A stretch of DNA of 9,140 bases from an uncultured Collinsella sp. (GCA_900548255.1 URKH01000074.1:1-9140); one strand, 5' to 3'; positions 1 to 5,733 are shown, counted from the stretch's first letter. The notes: generated by a model not told the origin, from the letters alone. Numbers and translations are program-made.

Positions 1-6
1 GGGCGA

Positions 7-48
7 AAAAAAGGTCTGAGATATTTTAAAAAAGGTCGGACATATTTT
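7..48. repeat. Two tandem copies of a 21-bp AT-rich repeat
   Basis: Positions 7-27 and 28-48 are adjacent 21-bp units of the form AAAAAAGGTCkGAsATATTTT that differ at only two positions (17/38 and 20/41). The second unit runs into an inverted repeat at 41-56 (CATATTT, two-base gap, AAATATG). The stretch lies in AT-rich, apparently non-coding DNA of the Bacteroidetes-like left piece. It could be part of a longer array cut by the window edge, or a promoter or regulatory region of a neighbouring gene. From 57 to 193 I see no supported gene. Confidence 0.6.
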
Positions 49-193
49 GAAATATGTGCCTTGTATTTTTTCTTTTCTCCTATGTGGGTATAATGAGCTG
101 AAAAACAGTTTTCAATTTTTCCGCCCCGAAACGGCTTTTTTCCGGCCTTGGTTTTCCTGCGTTTTATGTCCGTATTCTTATGCGGAAGGTGCG

Positions 194-242
194 GGTAAAA
201 TAAAAACTCCGGGAATATCCCGTGTCAGGAATTTCCCGGAGT
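194..242 (-). terminator. Intrinsic terminator downstream of the discoidin-domain gene
   Basis: A perfect 10-bp inverted repeat has arms ACTCCGGGAA at 206-215 and TTCCCGGAGT at 233-242, with a 17-base loop. Read on the minus strand, the hairpin is followed at once by a T-rich run (TTTTATTTTACC, 205-194). It lies 38 bases past the stop codon of the minus-strand discoidin-domain gene. Hairpin, U-tract and placement together make a standard rho-independent terminator. This end of the gene is therefore a natural gene end, not an artefact. Confidence 0.85.
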
Positions 243-280
243 TGAGGTGTTGCGAGTCCGCAGGTGCGGTTGCGGTAATG

Positions 281-796
281 TCAGTCGGCTATTATGTTCA
301 GCTCCGCTCCTGTGGCGAAGTCCAAGCCGTCGAATGCGTTTACGGCAGTAAACCGCATGTAGCGTGCTTTTACTGGTTGCGGGAACAATACGCGCTTTTC
401 CTTTGTGTTGTCGTCGAGTGTGCCTTCGCATATCACGTCGCCCCATTCCTTGGCGTCATTGCTCACTTGCACCTTGTAGTCCTTCACGCGTCCGTTGCGG
501 CTGTCCTGGCGCGGCAGGTAGACAAAGCCTTTTATCGTCTTTACGCTGCCGGCGTCGAAGTCCACCCAGTGCGGGTGTTTGGCCACCGTAACCGAGTACA
601 TCGTGTGCCAGTAGGTTCCCGGGTCCCTGTCGGTAAGGTGTTCGGCTTCTCCTTCGCCCGGTTCCACGCTGCTGGCGTAGATAACCTTGGTAGCGATGGT
701 CTCTATTTTGGGATATGTTTCGGTTACTCTCAGTTTAGGTGCCGATTTGGTCCATGCAACGACCATTCCTCCGTCGCGCAGGTTGAACGGTGCGGT
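281..796 (-). CDS. C-terminal discoidin (F5/8 type C, CBM32-like) module of a glycosidase, 5'-truncated at a join
   Basis: About 171 codons end in TGA at 281-283. The frame reads NLRDGGMVVAW, then a short linker (KLRVTETYPKIETI), then a discoidin-like beta-sandwich. Features of that fold are an early ASSVEPGEGEAEHLTDRDPG stretch, YWHTMYS, WVDFDAG, IKGFVYLPRQD, VKDYKVQVSND, and the closing RYMRFTAVNA. Such modules sit at the C-terminus of secreted or surface glycoside hydrolases, typically in Bacteroidetes, where they bind glycans. The catalytic part is absent: at about 790-797 the frame changes without a stop into an unrelated N-terminus. No signal peptide is visible because the true 5' end is missing. 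A good terminator follows. The open frame does continue upstream to an ATG at 871, but I read that as an artefact of the join. The module assignment is fairly sure; the parent enzyme family cannot be told. Confidence 0.7.
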   Translation of the reverse strand, partial: TAPFNLRDGGMVVAWTKSAPKLRVTETYPKIETIATKVIYASSVEPGEGEAEHLTDRDPGTYWHTMYSVTVAKHPHWVDFDAGSVKTIKGFVYLPRQDSRNGRVKDYKVQVSNDAKEWGDVICEGTLDDNTKEKRVLFPQPVKARYMRFTAVNAFDGLDFATGAELNIIAD

Positions 797-797
797 G
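788..797. other. Probable chimeric join 1 (Bacteroidetes-like to Firmicutes mobile-element-like)
   Basis: On the minus strand the frame starting at 871 reads MMKKVYICAPLGGDIQGNLE, then KAKRYT. This is the typical start of a DUF4406-like protein. It then switches abruptly at codons 26-27 to APFNLRDGG, which leads into a discoidin-type glycosidase tail. A DUF4406 protein would continue with its own nucleotide-binding-like fold, and a secreted glycosidase would not begin with a cytoplasmic N-terminus. The join therefore lies close to 794-797. The exact base cannot be fixed without reference genomes. Confidence 0.6.
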
Positions 798-871
798 TAT
801 CTCTTTGCTTTTTCGAGATTACCTTGGATATCCCCGCCTAAAGGAGCGCAGATATACACCTTTTTCATCAT
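797..871 (-). CDS. N-terminal fragment of a DUF4406-like protein (first ~25 codons)
   Basis: The start ATG is at 871-869, with a second ATG at once after it. An AGAGGA ribosome binding site lies 6 bases upstream. The translation begins MMKKVYICAPLGGDIQGNLE and continues KAKRYT, which I recognise as the usual start of DUF4406-type proteins. These are small nucleoside-2-deoxyribosyltransferase-like proteins of unknown role carried by Firmicutes phages and Tn1549-like conjugative elements. A family member would be about 100-130 residues; only ~25 remain before the frame switches to a discoidin-type sequence. The gene starts 11 bases after the stop of the upstream fragment ending at 883, in keeping with a compact mobile-element operon. 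The family call comes from memory of the motif and rests on few residues. Confidence 0.5.
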
Positions 872-882
872 TGCGAATCCTC

Positions 883-940
883 TTACTTTTCGCCGTCATC
901 TTTCTTCTTCTTGAAATACATGATGACACAAGCGATGGCG
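883..940 (-). CDS. C-terminal tail of a small membrane-anchored protein, 5'-truncated at a join
   Basis: Reading on the minus strand into the TAA at 885-883, the frame gives GGAIACVIMYFKKKKDDGEK. This is the second half of a hydrophobic segment followed by a lysine-rich, then acidic, cytoplasmic tail. It resembles the end of a single-pass membrane protein, such as the small anchored proteins of Tn1549-like elements. It sits 11 bases ahead of the DUF4406-like start and would be its operon neighbour. Further upstream the frame runs antisense through smc, so the upstream part is not real and the true boundary lies near 930-955. Too little is left to name a family. Confidence 0.4.
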
Positions 941-958
941 CCGCCGAGGGCGATGCCG
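930..958. other. Probable chimeric join 2 (mobile-element-like to Coriobacteriia smc)
   Basis: To the left lie genes on the minus strand with A/T-rich codon choice, including a poly-lysine stretch written mostly AAG/AAA. To the right lies smc on the plus strand with strong GC-ending codon use, entered in the middle of its coiled coil with no start codon. The plus-strand frame stays open leftward to an ATG at 790, but those residues (for example LLLFAVIFLLLEIHDD) do not resemble SMC. SMC-like sequence is clear from GEIARLEGERR at 961. The switch falls within about 930-958. Confidence 0.7.
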
Positions 959-2370
959 CCGGCGAGATCGCCCGTCTTGAGGGCGAGCGCCGCTCGCTGC
1001 TCTCCGAGATTGGCCGCCTGGAGCAAAGCGCCAGCAACGCCGAGGTCGAGCGCGTGCGCATCTCCAAGCGCCGCGAGCAGGCCGCCGAGGCCGTTCGCGC
1101 TGCGCGCCCGCGCGTGGACGAGATCACCCGCTCGCGTGACGAGGCCCGAGCGCAGGCAAGCGATCTTGGCCTTCAGATTGCCGAAGCCAACGACGAACTC
1201 GACCGCGTTCGCCGTGACGATTCCGAGGCCGCCGGCAAGCTCGCCGATGCCAAGGTCCGCCTGGCCCAGACGAGCGAGCGCCTTCGTTCTCTGAAGGGCC
1301 GCGTGCCCGATCTGGAGCATCGCCTGGAGGGCATCGACCGCCGTATCCGCGGAACACGCCAGGCCTCGCGCTCACTCGAGCTGCTGCGCCTGCGCGTCGA
1401 TCCCATGCACGAGCGCTATTCGGCCCTGCTGGAGCGCGCGTCGGATTGGGCAGCGCGTCTGCGTGACCAGGCCTCTCTGGAGGAGGCGGACTCCGCTTCG
1501 CTCAAGAAGACCATCGAGGATGCCAAGGCAGAGGTTGCCCGCGCTAAGGAGAAGGTCGATACCGCCACCGCCACGCAAAACGAGTTTAAGGTCGCGCGTG
1601 GCAAGCTCGAGGTGCAGGTAGAGGCCGCCATTAAGGCCATTACCGCCGATGGCAACACGGTACTCGAGGAAGCGCTCATGCTTCCCGCGCCCACGGACCG
1701 CGATGCCGCCGAGCGCGAGCTCAACCAGCTTGTGCGCCAGATCAACAACCTTGGTCCCGTGAACCAAGTTGCCATGGAGGAGTACGAGCAGCTCAAGCGC
1801 CGCGCCGATTACATCGAGGAGCAGCTGGTCGATCTGGAGAGCGCGCGTAAGGCGCTCACCAAGATCACGGTGGCTATTGATCGCAAGATGCGCAAGGCGT
1901 TCCTTGTGACGTTTGAGAAGGTCGACGCGAACTTCCGCGAGATCTTCGCTATGCTGTTCCCGGGTGGCCAGGCTCATCTGGAGATGACCGATCCTGAGCA
2001 TCCGGCCGAGACGGGTATCGAGGTCGTGGCGCAGCCGCGCGGCAAGCGCATCACCAAGATGATGCTCATGTCGGGCGGCGAGAAGAGTCTGACGGCACTC
2101 GCCCTGCTCTTTGCCGTGTACCGCACGCGCACGGTGCCGTTCTATGTGCTGGACGAGGTCGAGGCGGCACTTGACGACGCCAACCTGTCCAAGCTCATCG
2201 GCGCGCTCGACGTGTTGCGTTCCGATACGCAGCTCTTGGTCATTTCGCATCAGCGCCGTACTATGGAGGACGCTGACGTTCTCTATGGCGTCTCGATGCA
2301 AGCCGACGGCGTCAGCCGCGTCGTCTCGCAAAAACTCGATCGCGAAACCGGAAAGGTCGTGAATGCATAA
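943..2370 (+). CDS. smc: Chromosome partition protein SMC, C-terminal ~475 residues (5'-truncated)
   Basis: SMC is the ATPase of bacterial condensin. It forms a dimer with ScpA/ScpB that compacts and separates the nucleoid. The visible part opens in the C-terminal arm of the coiled coil, rich in Glu, Arg, Ala and Leu, from about 961 to 1700. A head-proximal segment follows (NQLVRQINNLGPVNQVAMEE, about 1717-1780), then the C-terminal ATPase lobe. That lobe has FREIFAMLFPGG near 1936-1970, the ABC signature MSGGEK at 2068-2085, Walker B and D-loop FYVLDEVEAALDDAN at 2140-2184, and the switch histidine in VISHQRRTM around 2239-2265. Family members are about 1,180 residues, so the N-terminal head, first arm and hinge are missing. 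The true 5' end is lost at the join near 930-958; the start given is only the first codon I would assign to smc. The stop overlaps the ftsY start by one base (TAATG), indicating translational coupling. Confidence 0.93.
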   Translation, partial: AEGDAAGEIARLEGERRSLLSEIGRLEQSASNAEVERVRISKRREQAAEAVRAARPRVDEITRSRDEARAQASDLGLQIAEANDELDRVRRDDSEAAGKLADAKVRLAQTSERLRSLKGRVPDLEHRLEGIDRRIRGTRQASRSLELLRLRVDPMHERYSALLERASDWAARLRDQASLEEADSASLKKTIEDAKAEVARAKEKVDTATATQNEFKVARGKLEVQVEAAIKAITADGNTVLEEALMLPAPTDRDAAERELNQLVRQINNLGPVNQVAMEEYEQLKRRADYIEEQLVDLESARKALTKITVAIDRKMRKAFLVTFEKVDANFREIFAMLFPGGQAHLEMTDPEHPAETGIEVVAQPRGKRITKMMLMSGGEKSLTALALLFAVYRTRTVPFYVLDEVEAALDDANLSKLIGALDVLRSDTQLLVISHQRRTMEDADVLYGVSMQADGVSRVVSQKLDRETGKVVNA

Positions 2371-3287
2371 TGGGATTCTTTGACGCTCTCTCGCGCGGAC
2401 TTGAGCGCAGCCGCGAGGCCCTCAACGAGGTCTTCTACTTTGGCGGCGAGGTCGACGAGGATTTTTGGGAGGACCTTGAGGACACCCTCGTTATGGGTGA
2501 CATGGGTGCCGAGGTCGCCATTCAGGTCTCCGATGACCTGCGCGAGACAGCCGCCAAGAAGAACCTCAAGACCGCTCCGCAGCTTCGCCGCGCTCTGGCC
2601 GAGCAGCTTGAGCAGCACTTTGTGCCCATCGAGCGCGATCCGTTCTCCGATACGCCGAGCTGCGTGCTGTTTGTGGGCATCAACGGTGCCGGCAAGACCA
2701 CGACGGTCGGCAAGATTGCGAGCGCCATGGCTTCCCGCGGCAAGAATGTCGTGATCGGTTCGGCCGATACCTTCCGCGCCGCCGCCATCGAGCAGCTCGA
2801 TGTGTGGGGCCAGCGCGCCGGTGTTCCCGTCATCAAGCGCGACCGCGGCTCCGACCCGGCGAGCGTTTGTTACGACGTGCTCGACGAGGCCGACAGGCGC
2901 GGCAGCGACCTGGTGCTCATCGATACCGCCGGCCGTCTGCACACGAGCCCCGAGCTCATGCGCGAGCTCGCCAAGGTGGTCAATGTGACCCGTAAGCGCG
3001 CCGCCAATATGGCCGCCGGTCCCATGCCGGTCTCGGTCGTGCTTGTGATCGATGCCGCCACTGGTCAGAACGGTCTGAACCAGGCGCTCGAGTTTAACGA
3101 GGCGCTGGGCCTGGACGGTATTATCATGACTAAGCTGGACGGCACGGCTAAGGGCGGTATAGCCATGGCCGTGGCCGAGAAGCTCAAGCTCCCGATCCTT
3201 CGCATCGGCGTGGGCGAGCAGGTCGATGATCTGCAGGAGTTTAACGCCAAAGATTTCTGCCGCGCCCTGGTGGGCGAGTCCAATTAA
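2370..3287 (+). CDS. ftsY: Signal recognition particle receptor FtsY
   Basis: FtsY is the membrane-associated SRP receptor GTPase. It docks Ffh-ribosome complexes to the Sec translocon so that membrane proteins are inserted during translation. The 305-residue product begins MGFFDALSRGLERSREALNE, an amphipathic start that can act as membrane-targeting helix. There is no long acidic A domain. The N domain runs to about residue 95. The NG GTPase motifs follow in order: GINGAGKT (103-110), DTFRAAA (133-139), DTAGR (185-189) and TKLDGTAKGG (254-263). The C-terminus has the usual LRIGVGEQVDDLQEFNA. The ATG shares its A with the last base of the smc stop, so translation is probably coupled. Unlike many Firmicutes, no ylxM-like gene separates it from ffh. 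Length and motifs are intact. Confidence 0.97.
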   Translation: MGFFDALSRGLERSREALNEVFYFGGEVDEDFWEDLEDTLVMGDMGAEVAIQVSDDLRETAAKKNLKTAPQLRRALAEQLEQHFVPIERDPFSDTPSCVLFVGINGAGKTTTVGKIASAMASRGKNVVIGSADTFRAAAIEQLDVWGQRAGVPVIKRDRGSDPASVCYDVLDEADRRGSDLVLIDTAGRLHTSPELMRELAKVVNVTRKRAANMAAGPMPVSVVLVIDAATGQNGLNQALEFNEALGLDGIIMTKLDGTAKGGIAMAVAEKLKLPILRIGVGEQVDDLQEFNAKDFCRALVGESN

Positions 3288-3291
3288 GGAG
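3286..3291 (+). promoter_or_regulatory. Ribosome binding site that fixes the GTG start of ffh
   Basis: AAGGAG lies at 3286-3291, overlapping the last two bases of the ftsY stop codon, with 6 bases before GTG at 3298. The resulting N-terminus (FDSLSDRLNDTFDRLRGKG) is the usual one for Ffh, so GTG is the true start although no ATG is present. Confidence 0.85.
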
Positions 3292-3297
3292 TGACTA

Positions 3298-4773
3298 GTG
3301 TTTGATTCCCTGAGCGATCGCCTCAACGACACATTTGACCGCCTGCGTGGCAAGGGTAAGCTGACCGAGGCCGACATCACCTCGGCCATGCGCGATATTC
3401 GCATGGCGCTGCTCGAAGCCGACGTCAACTTTAAGGTTGTCAAGGAGTTCGTCGCCAAGACCAAGGAGCGCTGTATGACCGCCGAGGTCATGGAGTCGCT
3501 GTCGCCGGCGCAAAACGTCGTCAAGATCGTGCTCGACGAGCTCACCGAGATGCTCGGCTCCACCGAGAGCAAGCTCGTTTTTAGTAACCGCATTCCTAAT
3601 GTCATCATGCTCGTGGGCCTGCAGGGCTCCGGTAAGACCACGGCTGCCGTAAAGCTTGCCTACCTGCTCAAGAAGCAGGGCCGCTCGCCGCTGCTCGCCG
3701 CGTGCGACGTCTACCGTCCCGCTGCTGCCGACCAGCTTGCCACGCTCGGCGGCGAGATCGGCGTGCCGGTCTTCCGCGGTGACGGCGAGCACCCGGTCGA
3801 CATCGCCAAGGGCGCCATCCAGGAGGCCGTCGACCACCTGCGTGACGTGGTCATCGTCGATACCGCCGGACGTCTTCAGATCGACGAGCAGATGATGCAG
3901 GAGGCCGTCGACATCAAGAAGGCCGTCAAGCCCGACCAGGTGCTGATGGTCGTCGACGCCATGACCGGCCAGGATATCGTCAACGTGGTCTCGACGTTTG
4001 CCGAGCGCACCGACTTTGATGGTGTGATTATCTCCAAGCTCGACGGTGACGCCCGTGGCGGTGGCGCGCTTTCGGTGCGTCAGGTGACCGGCAAGCCCAT
4101 CAAGTTTGTGAGCATGGGCGAGAAACCCGATTCGCTTGAGCCGTTCTATCCCGATCGCATGGCCAAGCGAATCTTGGGCATGGGCGACGTTGTCGGCATC
4201 ATCGAGAAGGCCCAGGAGGCCGCCGATGCCGAACAGCTCGAGGCTGCCGAGCGCATGCTGCGCGAGGGCTTTACCATGAACGACATGCTCGACCAGATGA
4301 AAGCCGTCAAAAAGATGGGCGGCATGAAGGGTATCCTGGGCATGCTCCCCGGTGGCCAGCGCGCGCTCAACCAGATGGGCGGTAACCTGGACGAGGGCAT
4401 CTTCGACAAGAACGAGGCCATCATCATGTCGATGACCAAGGAGGAGCGTCTGCGTCCCTCCATCATCAACGGCCAGCGTCGCGCGCGTATCGCCAAGGGC
4501 GCCGGTGTGACCCCCACCGAGGTCAATAGCCTTATGAAGCAGTGGGGCGAGATGAACAAGATGATGGGCCGCATGCGCACGATGGCCAATCAGGCACAGG
4601 CCGGCGGCAAGAAGGGCAAAAAGGGCAAGAAGGGCAAGAAGATGCGCATGCCCAATATTCCCGGTCTGGATGCCATGGGCTTGGGCGGCATGGGCGGCCT
4701 GGGAACGGGTGGTCCTAAGTCCGATATGGACCTGCTGCGCCAGATGGAAGCGCAGATGCGCAATAAGAAATAG
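3298..4773 (+). CDS. ffh: Signal recognition particle protein Ffh (SRP54)
   Basis: Ffh is the GTPase of the bacterial signal recognition particle. It binds 4.5S/SRP RNA and hydrophobic signal sequences and docks with FtsY. The product has 491 residues. The N domain is 1-100. The G domain carries GLQGSGKTT (107-115), DVYRPAA (137-143), DTAGR (188-192) and SKLDGDARGGG (246-256). The methionine-rich M domain from about 320 includes the RNA-binding helix SIINGQRRARIAKGAG (388-403) and Met-rich signal-binding segments. After it come a lysine/glycine repeat (KKGKKGKKGKK, 438-448) and a Gly/Met-rich stretch (LGGMGGLG), so the length exceeds that of many Ffh proteins by a basic, low-complexity tail. 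It starts 10 bases after ftsY at GTG with a good ribosome binding site. The hairpin at 4801 is the likely end of the operon. Confidence 0.97.
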   Translation: MFDSLSDRLNDTFDRLRGKGKLTEADITSAMRDIRMALLEADVNFKVVKEFVAKTKERCMTAEVMESLSPAQNVVKIVLDELTEMLGSTESKLVFSNRIPNVIMLVGLQGSGKTTAAVKLAYLLKKQGRSPLLAACDVYRPAAADQLATLGGEIGVPVFRGDGEHPVDIAKGAIQEAVDHLRDVVIVDTAGRLQIDEQMMQEAVDIKKAVKPDQVLMVVDAMTGQDIVNVVSTFAERTDFDGVIISKLDGDARGGGALSVRQVTGKPIKFVSMGEKPDSLEPFYPDRMAKRILGMGDVVGIIEKAQEAADAEQLEAAERMLREGFTMNDMLDQMKAVKKMGGMKGILGMLPGGQRALNQMGGNLDEGIFDKNEAIIMSMTKEERLRPSIINGQRRARIAKGAGVTPTEVNSLMKQWGEMNKMMGRMRTMANQAQAGGKKGKKGKKGKKMRMPNIPGLDAMGLGGMGGLGTGGPKSDMDLLRQMEAQMRNKK

Positions 4774-4800
4774 GGCTGTAATTCCAGCTTGATATGGCAA

Positions 4801-4840
4801 AGGCCACTCGGAAGCTACCGGGTGGCCTCTGTTGTTGGCT
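4801..4840. terminator. Terminator hairpin between convergent ffh and the DUF134-NifX gene
   Basis: Arms AGGCCACTCGG (4801-4811) and CCGGGTGGCCT (4818-4828) form an 11-bp stem with one G-U pair and a 6-base loop. On the plus strand a T-rich but interrupted tail follows (CTGTTGTTGGCTTT). It lies 28 bases past the ffh stop and 66 bases past the stop of the opposing gene, so it may serve both strands. The tail is imperfect, so termination strength is uncertain. Confidence 0.7.
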
Positions 4841-4893
4841 TTGATAGTTGGGCTGCGTTCAGCGTCGCGCCCCGAGCTCGCGGTGCCGTGCCG

Positions 4894-5652
4894 TTAGTGG
4901 CAGCCGCAGCCCTCGTGGCCCTCGTGCTCGTGATGGCCGTGGCAGCTGCAGGACTCGCCATGTTCGTGGGCGTGGCCATGGCCGTGGCAGCCGCACGTGG
5001 CCTCGCCGTTCTGTGCGAGCGTTCCGGCGATAAGGGCCTCGACACAAGCGTCGCAGCTGCCCTGAGCTCCTGCGTACACCGTGATGCCGGCTTGGGCAAG
5101 CGCGTTGATGGCGCCACCGCCGATGCCGCCGCAGATGAGCGTGTCCACGCCACCGTTGGCGAGCAGGCCCGCAAGGGCACCGTGGCCGGTGCCGTCGGTG
5201 CCCACGACCTGCTCGTTGAGTACCTTGCCATCCTGAATGTCGTAGATCTTGAACTGCTCGCTGCGGCCAAAGTGCATAAAGATGTTGCCGTTGTCGTACG
5301 TGGTTGCCACCCTCATGGTGTCGACCTCCTTTGCTGGCCATGCGGCCGTCGTTGCGGTGATGGGGGAGTACGCGATATTGCCGCCCTCGATGACGAGCGC
5401 CCGCCCGTTGACCAGAGCGTTTGCCACCTTGCGATGTGCGCGGCTGCAGATGGCCGCCACGGTGGCGCGGGCGATGCCCATTTGCTGGGCGACGGCCTCC
5501 TGATTGAGGCCTTCCAGGTCGCACAGGCGCAGTACTTCGAGCTCATCGACCGTCATCTCGATGGCGTCTCCGCTGGCAAGGCCGTCGGGGGTAAAGCCGC
5601 GATATTCGGGGATGATCCCAACACGGCGTAATTTTTCGCGTCTTCCTGCCAT
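4894..5652 (-). CDS. DUF134 helix-turn-helix domain fused to a NifX/NifB-type cofactor-binding domain with His/Cys-rich tail
   Basis: The product has 252 residues. Residues 1-95 are a DUF134 (UPF0251) domain: MAGRREKLRRVG, IEMTVDELEVLRLCDLEGLN, and a helix-turn-helix QEAVAQQMGIARATVAAICS followed by RAHRKVANALVNG. A plain linker (97-112) leads to a dinitrogenase iron-molybdenum cofactor-type domain at about 113-215 (MRVATTYDNGNIFMHFGRSE, TDGTGHGALAGLL, GGIGGGAINALAQAGI, C200 and C203). The last 34 residues contain 11 His and 6 Cys, which suggests metal or cluster binding. No nitrogenase genes are nearby, so a role in metal or Fe-S sensing or handling is more likely than cofactor supply for nitrogenase; this is inference. 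ATG 5652 is chosen because the family starts here and GGAG lies 5 bases upstream. A longer frame from a TTG at 5682 would run through an operator. The usual cysteine cluster after the DUF134 domain is not evident. Confidence 0.88.
   Translation of the reverse strand: MAGRREKLRRVGIIPEYRGFTPDGLASGDAIEMTVDELEVLRLCDLEGLNQEAVAQQMGIARATVAAICSRAHRKVANALVNGRALVIEGGNIAYSPITATTAAWPAKEVDTMRVATTYDNGNIFMHFGRSEQFKIYDIQDGKVLNEQVVGTDGTGHGALAGLLANGGVDTLICGGIGGGAINALAQAGITVYAGAQGSCDACVEALIAGTLAQNGEATCGCHGHGHAHEHGESCSCHGHHEHEGHEGCGCH
5314..5332 (-). promoter_or_regulatory. Strong internal Shine-Dalgarno and in-frame ATG at the NifX domain boundary
   Basis: On the minus strand AAAGGAGG (5332-5325) is followed, after an 8-base spacer, by ATG at 5316-5314. 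This ATG is codon 113 of the DUF134-NifX frame, exactly where the NifX-type domain begins (MRVATTYDNG). The site matches the 16S anti-Shine-Dalgarno better than the GGAG in front of the full-length start. It would yield a 140-residue stand-alone NifX protein with the His/Cys tail. That it is used is inference. Confidence 0.6.
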
Positions 5653-5664
5653 ACGTGCTCCAAA

Positions 5665-5680
5665 TCTGACATATGTCAAC
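5665..5680. promoter_or_regulatory. Operator A: palindrome at the DUF134-NifX transcription start
   Basis: TCTGACATATGTCAAC contains the perfect 12-bp palindrome TGACATATGTCA (5667-5678). It spans the predicted +1 (~5677) of the minus-strand DUF134-NifX gene, 13 bases ahead of its ATG. A near-copy lies at 5718-5733. A dimeric helix-turn-helix protein, most simply the DUF134 product itself, could bind here and repress. Confidence 0.65.
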
Positions 5681-5683
5681 AAT

Positions 5684-5711
5684 AGAATAGCGAACGTGCG
5701 GATTTGTGCAA
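5684..5711 (-). promoter_or_regulatory. Predicted promoter of the DUF134-NifX gene
   Basis: Read on the minus strand, a -35 TTGCAC (5711-5706) and a -10 TATTCT (5689-5684) are separated by 16 bases. This places the start near 5677 and gives a leader of about 25 bases. The promoter sits between the two palindromes: operator A overlaps +1 and operator B ends 7 bases upstream of the -35. Confidence 0.6.
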
Positions 5712-5717
5712 GGAATT

Positions 5718-5733
5718 TCTGGCATATGTCAGA
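5718..5733. promoter_or_regulatory. Operator B: second copy of the palindrome, 53 bp from operator A
   Basis: TCTGGCATATGTCAGA is a 16-bp palindrome with one mismatched pair (G5722). It shares the TCTGRCATATGTCA core with operator A. Centre-to-centre distance is 53 bp, close to five helical turns, so proteins bound at both would lie on the same face of the DNA. It also lies about 46 bases upstream of the thyA -10, so an effect on thyA is possible but less likely. Confidence 0.6.

Noticed and set aside
89..94. TATAAT as a promoter -10
   Set aside because: No -35 at a fitting distance, no gene downstream on that strand, and the Bacteroidetes-like DNA would use a different promoter consensus.
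47..841. Long plus-strand open frame opposite the discoidin-domain gene
   Set aside because: It is antisense to a gene with recognisable domain and terminator, its product has no family features, and it crosses the join near 794.
790..942. Plus-strand ATG at 790 as the start of smc
   Set aside because: The first ~50 residues do not resemble SMC, lie in foreign DNA and are antisense to two other genes; the frame is open only by chance across the join.
4609..4641. 9-bp tandem repeat as a DNA element
   Set aside because: It is in frame within ffh and encodes the KKG lysine repeat; a protein feature explains it.
1372..4800. Several long minus-strand open frames opposite smc, ftsY and ffh
   Set aside because: They mirror GC-rich codon use of the genes on the plus strand, are rich in His, Leu and Arg in a shadow pattern, and show no domain.
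4894..5652. A nitrogenase cofactor gene implying nitrogen fixation
   Set aside because: NifX/NifB-type domains occur widely without nitrogenase, and no nif structural or accessory genes are in the window.
5653..5682. TTG at 5682 as start of the DUF134-NifX gene
   Set aside because: It would add ten residues not found in the family, lacks a ribosome binding site, and lies upstream of the predicted transcription start.
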